Positions 58,315 to 64,000 of a stretch of DNA of 64,000 nt are shown piece after piece (within the stretch, counting starts at the first letter, position 1; each line of letters begins with the position of its first letter). The stretch is taken from the NCBI GenBank assembly GCA_964630775.1, contig CAZVYY010000012.1:43490-107489 (forward strand). The letters are read 5' to 3'. Origin of the DNA: Anaeroglomus sp964630775. GTDB taxonomy: Bacteria; Planctomycetota; Phycisphaerae; Sedimentisphaerales; Anaerohalosphaeraceae. The notes beneath the pieces were generated by a model that had not been told where the DNA came from, made no database searches, and worked only from the letters and a program-made list of their open reading frames with translations. Made by a program: the position numbers and the translations under genes.

Positions 58315-59886
58315 TTATAAGGAAGCCTGGGAGTTGCTGCCGTTTGTGGACGAGCGAGGCCACAGCAGAATATCGTCTTTGCCGCGATTGTCGTTCTGTC
58401 CGCCGTCATCGATACCGTTGGGGCCAAAACTGTAAAGTCGAAACTGTCCGTTATCGGGTGCGTATCCGAACGATTTGCTGTTGACCGGATCGGTCGGGAC
58501 AGCAGTGGGGCCAAACGCCTCTTCCAGACGTGCGGGCCATTGCCCGTGCTCAAGCCGATACCGTTTGAGGGCAATCAGTATCCCCAGCGAGGTCCGTCCC
58601 TGTCGGAATCGCTTATCCTGACTGGCCAGCGGATAATAATATGCGACCTGCTGGCGGGCATACCAGTCGATAAATGATGTGGCATTAACACCGTCCCGCC
58701 AGGTGTACTGCTCCTCCTCGGCTTCGATATCCTGACCTGCAAGAATAATTTCCGACAGGCGGTCAAACCGACTCGCAATCAGGTCGGCGGTTCCCTGCGG
58801 TGATGAGGGAATGGCCATCGCCAGGCACAATGCGACCATCCGGGAGTTCTCCGTGGACAGCAGAAACTTGCGAACGCGATAGCCCAGATGTTCCTGAAGG
58901 CCGGCCGGGATATTGCGGCTGAAACGAAAATGACCGCGCGGATTCTGCTGATAAAATAATCCGGACACGCTGATGGTCAGGGCTTTCTGAGCCTGGTGGA
59001 TATCCGCCCAGACCTCCGGCCAGTGTGAGTCCAGGGCCAGGATTTCCATTTCAAGCCAGTACAGGCTGTCCCGATCGACCTCATAGTCGATAATCGAACG
59101 CCGTAAGGCCCAGGATGCCTTTTGTTCGATGAAATAGCCGCTGGTCTGGTCGGCCAGGGTGCCCTGCTGCCAGAGATGGTTGGCAATTCGCAGGATGGTA
59201 TATTGTTTTCGTATGGCGACATCTGCCCGGCGATTAAACAGGTCCTGATTGGCGCTGCGGAGCAAATTTCGCGTAAATGCCTTGGTGGTGTTCAGCCGTC
59301 TGTATTGATGATCAAGCTCCTTCATATTCAGCGGGGGATCGAACGTGCAGACTTGTTTTGCTGTAATCTGCATGAGTTCATCGAGTTCTGGTTCCAGATG
59401 TTTCATCCATTCGGCCAGTTCGGGCAGCTCGGCCTCATCCCAGGGCAATCTCTGCGTCCAATCCTCAATTGCCGGACTGACGGGAATGGTAAATAAATCC
59501 TCATGGTGCCGATCAAACAGGGCGTTATAATCTGCGGCGGCGTTGTTGGGGTCTATGTGTGCGGACCGTTCGATTCCCAGAGACTCTGCGGAGTAAACAT
59601 AAGGAGTCCATTGGCTTGAGTTGACTTCGGGGCTGCGAATCCAGATATACAGCCCGAGGATGACCATGGATAGTAAAATCCATACCCATTTCTGCAAATC
59701 CCGAGGCATAAAGATACCCGCCGCCGGGATGAATGTAAAAATTAACGACACCCGCCAAGGCAGTCCTGCTATAAGGCAGGCCAGCAGAAATATCAGGCTG
59801 ACTACGATTAGACTCCACCGAACTATGGAGTAAAAGAGTCTTAATATCTGCAAATGAGATTTTAAAGATTTTATTGGTGTATCCAT
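58315..59886 (-). CDS. Membrane protein of unknown function
   Basis: About 523 residues. Two or three membrane helices near the N-terminus (about 15-85; IVRWSLIVVSLIFLLACLIAG, LIFTFIPAAGIFM, WVWILLSMVILGLYIWI) are followed by a large, probably periplasmic, helical region without motifs I recognise (NAAADYNALFDRHHED, LDELMQITAKQV, ETNSRMVALCLAMA-like). Near the end is a pilin-like tail: YRLEHGQWPARLEEAFG, DPVNSKSFGYAPDNGQFRLYSFGPNGIDDGG, as in the C-terminal part of type II pseudopilin GspG and many planctomycete unknown proteins. The ATG at 59886 gives a compact N-terminus; the frame is open to 59988. It ends 4 bases from the end of the convergent kinase gene. Confidence 0.6.
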   Translation of the reverse strand: MDTPIKSLKSHLQILRLFYSIVRWSLIVVSLIFLLACLIAGLPWRVSLIFTFIPAAGIFMPRDLQKWVWILLSMVILGLYIWIRSPEVNSSQWTPYVYSAESLGIERSAHIDPNNAAADYNALFDRHHEDLFTIPVSPAIEDWTQRLPWDEAELPELAEWMKHLEPELDELMQITAKQVCTFDPPLNMKELDHQYRRLNTTKAFTRNLLRSANQDLFNRRADVAIRKQYTILRIANHLWQQGTLADQTSGYFIEQKASWALRRSIIDYEVDRDSLYWLEMEILALDSHWPEVWADIHQAQKALTISVSGLFYQQNPRGHFRFSRNIPAGLQEHLGYRVRKFLLSTENSRMVALCLAMAIPSSPQGTADLIASRFDRLSEIILAGQDIEAEEEQYTWRDGVNATSFIDWYARQQVAYYYPLASQDKRFRQGRTSLGILIALKRYRLEHGQWPARLEEAFGPTAVPTDPVNSKSFGYAPDNGQFRLYSFGPNGIDDGGQNDNRGKDDILLWPRSSTNGSNSQASL

Positions 59887-60017
59887 TCTATCGTATTTCG
59901 CCTTGTCACACAGCACATCCTGTCTGTATAAGTTATCGATATAGCAGTGTTGTTTATTTAAATGTTTTCTAGACTGATTTTGGAACAAAACGCAGTATAA
60001 TACGTCGTATTAAAAGA

Positions 60018-60548
60018 ATGAACATGAGCTGTAATATCATATATTGGTTAGGATGCATGGTTTTCTCGGCCGGGCGGGCGGATATTTCCGCACATGCCCA
60101 GTCCGAACCGAATGAGGTTCGCGTGGTAATCGCGGTACCGAAAGCAGATCCCAATGCGCTTGCAGTAATAAAAGACCCTAATAGTCTATTATTAAGCGTA
60201 AAGCAGGCTCAGTCTGATTTTGCAAAACAAAGCCAATTGCCGATTCCCGGGACTCTGGCGATGAATTGGCTCTATCAGGGCAAGGAACCTCCAAAACCGC
60301 AGATTGGGAACGAAAAAGTTACTTTTGAGACTGAAATTCGGCCCTGGCCATATTATTGTTATAATGATAGCTGGCTCTTTTACCGTCCATGGCTGTATTC
60401 TTATGAATACTGGGAGCGGTACAGGAATAATTTTAATACTTACCCCGTTAATCACGCTGCAGTCCGAATGAACCTTGATGCGTCCATATCTTTTGAATTT
60501 GGGGGATATACACCTTACGATCTGGCAGGACCTTGCTATAAGCCATAA
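60018..60548 (+). CDS. Small exported protein of unknown function
   Basis: 176 residues. A weak signal-like hydrophobic start (CNIIYWLGCMVFSAGRADI) is followed by a polar body. The C-terminal half is rich in tyrosine and tryptophan (RPWPYYCYNDSWLFYRPWLYSYEYWERYRN, cited here as the landmarks RPWPYYCYND and WLYSYEYWERYR), unlike the neighbours. No family recognised. A hydrophobic start plus aromatic-rich body suggests an envelope-associated protein. There is no ribosome binding site, so start choice between ATGs at 60018 and 60024 is open. Confidence 0.5.
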   Translation: MNMSCNIIYWLGCMVFSAGRADISAHAQSEPNEVRVVIAVPKADPNALAVIKDPNSLLLSVKQAQSDFAKQSQLPIPGTLAMNWLYQGKEPPKPQIGNEKVTFETEIRPWPYYCYNDSWLFYRPWLYSYEYWERYRNNFNTYPVNHAAVRMNLDASISFEFGGYTPYDLAGPCYKP

Positions 60549-60671
60549 TCTTATTTCTTTTCACCAGTTTATTAAAAATCCTGTTTATCAGTATTGATAA
60601 TCAGGTTATATTAAGATATATAGACTCCAGAGGTAGGGTATAAAAATTTTAATATTTTTTAAAGAACAAGT

Positions 60672-60721
60672 GTTCATACTTGACATATTGGTCGATAGCG
60701 ACTATATAGTCACTTATGAAC
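60672..60721 (+). promoter_or_regulatory. TetR-gene promoter with overlapping palindromic operator
   Basis: TTGACA (60680-60685), 17-base spacer, TATATA (60703-60708): a near-perfect sigma-70 promoter. A perfect palindrome GACTATATAGTC (60700-60711) covers the -10 box. GTTCATA (60672-60678) and TATGAAC (60715-60721) form outer inverted arms. The ATG at 60716 lies only 8 bases after the -10 box, so transcription from here would begin at or next to the start codon. Autorepression by the TetR product is the likely use. Confidence 0.65.
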
Positions 60722-61375
60722 GGTACGGATAAAAATACGCTTTGGCCGATGGGGCGGGCACAGCGCAGAGCCAGTAAAACACGTACAAAATTGCTCGATG
60801 CGGCCTTGGTGGTCTTTACCGAAGTCGGTGTTGATGCGGCCTCGATTGAAAAGATTACGGATAAGGCCGATGTCGGCAAAGGTACGTTTTACCGGCATTT
60901 TACTGATAAACACCAGCTTTTACAGGCATTAATTGAAGATGCACTGGAAAAGTTGAATGCTCGAATTGCCGATGATACGGGAATGTCCCAAAGCCTGGAA
61001 GGGCTGTTGGAACGGCTCTTTGACGAACATGTAGAGTTTTTCAGCCAGCATATGGCGCAGTATATCCTGTTATTTCAGGGTCGCATGCTCATCAAGCTGG
61101 GCCGGGATGCTGATGGGGCGATTGAAGCCCCGTATCTGCGGTATCTCGAAACGCTCGAAAAGCAGGTCCGGCTGTTTGTACCGGCGGGCGTGGAATCGTT
61201 TAAGATGCGACGGCTCAGTTGTGCCATCGCGGGATTTGTATTCGGATTTTTCTCGTTTGGGATAATCGGAATGACCCGTGAAGAAATGCAGGACAGCATC
61301 AGGCCTTTACGAAAGGCCTTTGTGGAAAGTATGGCAAGGTTTCTGGCCAAGGAAAATAAACAGGAACCACAATGA
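60716..61375 (+). CDS. TetR/AcrR-family transcriptional regulator
   Basis: 219 residues. N-terminal TetR DNA-binding domain: RASKTRTKLLDAALVVFTEVGVDAASIEKI...GTFYRHFTDKHQLLQAL, with the helix-turn-helix in ASIEKITDKADVGKGTFYRHF (about 40-60; cited by landmarks KITDKADVGKG and TFYRHFTDK). The remainder (about 75-215) is an all-helical ligand-binding domain with no recognisable ligand motif; AGFVFGFFSFGIIGMTREEM is a hydrophobic stretch near its end. The promoter ends 8 bases before this ATG, so the transcript may be leaderless; the next in-frame ATG (60749) would leave a short leader and start at MGRAQRRASK. The adjacent lysine aminomutase gene 25 bases downstream may be its target or partner. 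Confidence 0.88.
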   Translation: MNGTDKNTLWPMGRAQRRASKTRTKLLDAALVVFTEVGVDAASIEKITDKADVGKGTFYRHFTDKHQLLQALIEDALEKLNARIADDTGMSQSLEGLLERLFDEHVEFFSQHMAQYILLFQGRMLIKLGRDADGAIEAPYLRYLETLEKQVRLFVPAGVESFKMRRLSCAIAGFVFGFFSFGIIGMTREEMQDSIRPLRKAFVESMARFLAKENKQEPQ

Positions 61376-61400
61376 TACAATGGTTTAAGGATAACTGACA

Positions 61401-62780
61401 ATGAGTCAACCACTTCATGTGGAAGCGACGGAAGTTTCAGACAAGCCTCCCTCTCGACAGGCGCTTGTCGGCGACGACGAGCCGCCCTCTACTACCGCTG
61501 TCGCCACGGTTGCGACAGCCGCACCCAAACCTTCAATTCAAACCCACATCCGCTGGAATGACTGGCGATGGCAGATGAGCCATCGGATTCGGTCCGTGGA
61601 GCAATTGTTCGGCTATTTTCCGGACAAGGCCTACTGCCAGTCGATTGAGCCGGTCATCGGCAAGTACCCCATGGCCATCACGCCGTACTATGCATCGCTG
61701 ATTCGCAAGGTCGATTTGGCTGACCCGGTCTTTCAGATGTGTGTGCCTCAGCTTGATGAACTGTACGATCCTCCGTTTTTGTCCAGCGATCCGCTGGAGG
61801 AACACGATGACATGCCCGTCCCCGGACTGGTGCATCGGTATCCGGACCGTGCGCTGCTGATTGCCACGACCACCTGTTCGATGTACTGCCGCCACTGTAC
61901 GCGCAAGCGTGTTGCCGGCACACGGGAGACCAGCATCTCCGCCCGTCGCCTGGAACAAGTCACTGCTTATCTGACGGCTCACCCGGAAATCTCCGATGTG
62001 ATCGTCTCCGGTGGTGACCCGCTGACCATGAGCGATGAATCCATCGATATGATTTTGTCGGCCATCCGCAAAGTGCCTTCGGTACAGATTATTCGTATCG
62101 GCACACGGATGCCGGTAGTATTGCCGATGCGGATTACCGACAGCCTGGTCAACATCCTGAAGAAATATCATCCGCTGTGGATTAATACGCACTTTAACCA
62201 CCCCAACGAGATTACGCCCGAATCCACGGAGGCCTGCCGCAAGCTGGCCGACGCGGGTATTCCGCTGGGCAACCAGTCCGTTCTGCTGCGGAATGTCAAT
62301 GATAATCCGCGGGTTTATGAACAGCTTTGCCGGATGCTGGTCCGGATGCGGGTCCGCCCGTATTACCTGTACCAGTGCGACCTGGTCCGGGGTGTGGAGC
62401 ATTTCCGCACACCCGTCAGCAAGGGTATCGAGATTATGGAGTATCTCCGCGGCCGCGTTTCCGGCCTGGCGATTCCGCTGTTTGTGGTCGATGCTCCGCA
62501 CGGCGGCGGCAAGATTCCGGTCCTGCCCAACTACATTGTCTCGACCAGCCCGACACACACCGTGATCCGGAATTTCGAGGGGATGCTGATTTCCTACCCT
62601 GAACCGGCTCATCGGGATACCCCCCGGGCGATGGCTGAACCCAGCCACGATACCGCTCCGGGTGTCTGGGAACTGGCCAGTGGTGCCTATAGCCGTATCC
62701 AACCGGCCCGCACCATCCGGCAGACCCGTCGGCAGGCCTGTTGTCACCACATCGAAAACAGCGAATTGCTCGGACAATAG
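61401..62780 (+). CDS. kamA: Lysine 2,3-aminomutase
   Basis: 459 residues. Radical SAM, PLP-dependent enzyme converting L-lysine to L-beta-lysine, used for compatible solutes, antibiotics or lysine breakdown. The first 45 residues are a polar extension (AVATVATAAPKPSIQ); the conserved part starts WNDWRWQMSHRIRSVEQL. The cluster motif is CSMYCRHCTRKRVAG (CxxxCxxC, about 155-162), followed by VIVSGGDPLTMS, IIRIGTRMPVVLPMRI, HFNHPNEITPE and QCDLVRGVEHFRTPVSKG. The substrate-binding aspartate region VDAPHGGGKIPVLPNYIV (PLP lysine in GGGK, about 365) marks it as a true lysine aminomutase, unlike the shorter paralogue at 44027. aagg lies before the ATG. No beta-lysine acetyltransferase is next to it. 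Confidence 0.9.
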   Translation: MSQPLHVEATEVSDKPPSRQALVGDDEPPSTTAVATVATAAPKPSIQTHIRWNDWRWQMSHRIRSVEQLFGYFPDKAYCQSIEPVIGKYPMAITPYYASLIRKVDLADPVFQMCVPQLDELYDPPFLSSDPLEEHDDMPVPGLVHRYPDRALLIATTTCSMYCRHCTRKRVAGTRETSISARRLEQVTAYLTAHPEISDVIVSGGDPLTMSDESIDMILSAIRKVPSVQIIRIGTRMPVVLPMRITDSLVNILKKYHPLWINTHFNHPNEITPESTEACRKLADAGIPLGNQSVLLRNVNDNPRVYEQLCRMLVRMRVRPYYLYQCDLVRGVEHFRTPVSKGIEIMEYLRGRVSGLAIPLFVVDAPHGGGKIPVLPNYIVSTSPTHTVIRNFEGMLISYPEPAHRDTPRAMAEPSHDTAPGVWELASGAYSRIQPARTIRQTRRQACCHHIENSELLGQ

Positions 62781-62796
62781 TACCATGATATCTCAC

Positions 62797-62833
62797 AGTC
62801 CACGGCTTGATTCTCAGGCCGTGGACTTTTTTT
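62797..62833 (+). terminator. Rho-independent terminator after lysine 2,3-aminomutase
   Basis: Perfect 10-bp stem AGTCCACGGC (62797-62806)/GCCGTGGACT (62818-62827), 11-base loop, then seven T. It separates kamA from the ligase gene. A consensus TATAAT at 62895-62900 downstream could start the next transcript. Confidence 0.93.
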
Positions 62834-62935
62834 ATTGTCTCCGGGCGTCTTTGCTATAAACTATGGAAATACCGGGTGGGGCTGCCCACGCGATTATAAT
62901 GTATGCCCTCTGCGGCGGATCTGGACGAAGTGAAA

Positions 62936-63931
62936 ATGACTAAATTGAACAATCTCAATGTCGGTTTTGTGTATGACCTGCGGGATGACTACCTCAAGGA
63001 AGGTTTTACGGAGGAGCATGTCGCTGAATTCGATACGGAATGGACGGTATCCTCAATCGCCAGGACGCTGGCCGAACTGGGCTGCAGGGTTCATCGCATC
63101 GGCAATGCCAAGGCCCTGTTGCGGGAATTGATGGCCGGCAAGCGGTGGGATTTGGTTTTCAATATCGCCGAAGGGGTCAAGGGCCGCAGCCGCGAGTCGC
63201 AGGTGCCGGCAATTCTGGAGCTTTTCGATATTCCCTATACAATGTCAGACCCTTTGGTTTGTGCTGCCACGCTCGATAAAGAGATTGCCAAAAAGCTGGT
63301 CCGAGCCGCCGGCCTGCCGACGCCGGCCTCCTGTGTTGTTAAGACTGAACAGGATGTCGCGGCCGTCAATCTGAAATATCCATTATTTGCTAAACCTATT
63401 GCCGAAGGCACAGGCAAGGGCGTCGATGCCAAATCCAAGATTACCGATCCCGCCCAGCTTGCCGCAGTGTGCGGGAATCTGCTTGGACTTTTCAAGCAGC
63501 CGGTACTGGTCGAGGAATACCTGCCCGGCCGGGAGTTTACTACAGCTATTCTGGGCACCGGCCCCAAGGCCCGCGTCCTCGGTACGCTCGAATTTCGTAT
63601 CAAGCCCGATGCTCCCGCACAGGATTATTCCTATGAGGTCAAGGAATACTGCGAAAAATATGTCGAATACTTCCCGATGCCTAAAGATAAGAAACGTCAG
63701 GACGTCGAAGCCCTCGCATTGGCCTGCTACCGGGCGCTCGAATGCCGCGACACCGGCCGGGTGGATATCCGCCTCGATGCCGATGGCAATCCTTCGTTTA
63801 TGGAGGTCAATCCGCTGCCGGGCATGAATCCCGGCCATTCGGACTTGCCGATGATTGCCACCCAGGAGGGCATGAGCTACAATGAACTGCTCAAAGAAAT
63901 TGTCATGAGCGCGTTAGAGCGAGTTAAATAG
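62936..63931 (+). CDS. D-alanine-D-alanine-ligase-like ATP-grasp enzyme
   Basis: About 331 residues. ATP-grasp ligase of the Ddl superfamily, forming an amide between two amino-acid-like substrates with ATP. The N-terminal domain (NVGFVYDLRDDYLKEGF, KRWDLVFNIAEGVKGRSRESQVPAILELF) holds the family's F-N-x-x-E-G segment. The ATP-grasp part has AATLDKEIAKKLVRAAGLPTP, PLFAKPIAEGTGKGVD (glycine loop), VLVEEYLPGREFT, and metal site DIRLDADGNPSFMEVNPLPGMNPGHSDLP. MEVNPLPGM and a leading PGREFT match Ddl; the Ddl substrate motif around S-x-G-V-S is not seen. The ATG at 62936 lies 36 bases after a TATAAT; an earlier ATG (62903) would overlap it. Following kamA, beta-lysine ligation is possible but unproven. 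Confidence 0.82.
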   Translation: MTKLNNLNVGFVYDLRDDYLKEGFTEEHVAEFDTEWTVSSIARTLAELGCRVHRIGNAKALLRELMAGKRWDLVFNIAEGVKGRSRESQVPAILELFDIPYTMSDPLVCAATLDKEIAKKLVRAAGLPTPASCVVKTEQDVAAVNLKYPLFAKPIAEGTGKGVDAKSKITDPAQLAAVCGNLLGLFKQPVLVEEYLPGREFTTAILGTGPKARVLGTLEFRIKPDAPAQDYSYEVKEYCEKYVEYFPMPKDKKRQDVEALALACYRALECRDTGRVDIRLDADGNPSFMEVNPLPGMNPGHSDLPMIATQEGMSYNELLKEIVMSALERVK

Positions 63932-63960
63932 CGAAATCAAAAAAAGAAAGGAGTGGTGCA

Positions 63961-64000
63961 ATGTATAAAGGGTTAGGGTTAGGGTTAGGGAAAGAGTGTA
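63961..64000 (+). CDS. Possible gene start carrying GGGTTA repeats, cut by window end
   Basis: An ATG at 63961 is preceded by aaaggag at about 11 bases, a strong ribosome binding site, and the frame reads MYKGLGLGLGKEC before the window ends. The coding bases include gggttagggttagggttagg, three GGGTTA units. It could be a small protein or a chance reading of a simple repeat; too little is visible to decide. Confidence 0.35.
   Translation, partial: MYKGLGLGLGKEC

Noticed and set aside
61533..62786. 417-codon minus-strand frame
   Set aside because: Antisense to lysine 2,3-aminomutase with all its catalytic motifs.
63960..64000. Chromosome end (telomere)
   Set aside because: Three TTAGGG-like units inside a bacterial gene start; the window simply ends here and no terminal hairpin or inverted repeat is visible.

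Overview
The window looks like a chromosome segment of a planctomycete of the class Phycisphaerae (Sedimentisphaerales-like), by inference from gene content only. Pointers are single dockerin-like C-terminal tails (DLTGDC.V.L.DF..L...WL.C), a Rhodopirellula/Verrucomicrobium-type sigma factor paired with a FecR-LamG protein, a PEP-CTERM protein, KamA-family radical SAM enzymes, a lone MjaI-type restriction system, and weak or absent Shine-Dalgarno sequences on many genes.

Layout. Bases 1-20,756 (all +) are a surface-polysaccharide locus: sugar-nucleotide dehydrogenase and epimerase, a secreted seven-repeat beta-propeller protein, a secreted glycosidase-like protein, flippase, Wzy-like polymerase, a left-handed beta-helix acetyltransferase, GT4/GT2 transferases (one of them only half a protein), a membrane-anchored propeller and a WcaJ/PglC-type initiating transferase. 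It continues into a cassette of a PLP amino-acid decarboxylase, two GNAT acyltransferases, a 3-hydroxyacyl-CoA dehydrogenase and a thiolase, which could make and attach a hydroxyacyl or diamine decoration. Bases 20,885-31,807 (all -) hold a WecA/MraY-type transferase, rdgB, an AT-rich restriction-modification pair, argF-argD-argB, tRNA-Thr, a shikimate kinase-chorismate synthase fusion and two lipoproteins.

Bases 31,808-32,611 hold no convincing gene but carry a 120-bp tandem repeat. Bases 32,612-41,526 (+) carry glycyl-tRNA synthetase, a YhcH-family protein, an unknown protein, then the sigma factor/FecR-LamG/PEP-CTERM/LamG series. Then come a stub of a glycoside hydrolase, an endonuclease/phosphatase-family lipoprotein, a dicarboxylate symporter (-), a KamA-like radical SAM enzyme (-), araA (-) with promoter and terminator, and a remnant of a GH2 beta-galactosidase. 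Bases 48,002-51,925 carry an ATP-grasp enzyme, a small HTH-like protein, a parvulin lipoprotein, acpS and a VanY-type carboxypeptidase. The end of the window has a 2,058-residue sensor kinase (8 PAS, 3 GAF), an unknown membrane protein, a TetR regulator with a promoter that implies a leaderless mRNA, lysine 2,3-aminomutase and a D-Ala-D-Ala-ligase-like ATP-grasp enzyme.

Cross-cutting: several families of short dispersed intergenic repeats are present. One (ctctgtgtgctctgtggcaaa) lies in the leaders of consecutive genes of the decoration cassette. Two glycoside-hydrolase remnants near araA suggest recent loss of saccharolytic genes. All product names rest on reading motifs by eye; no database search was possible.
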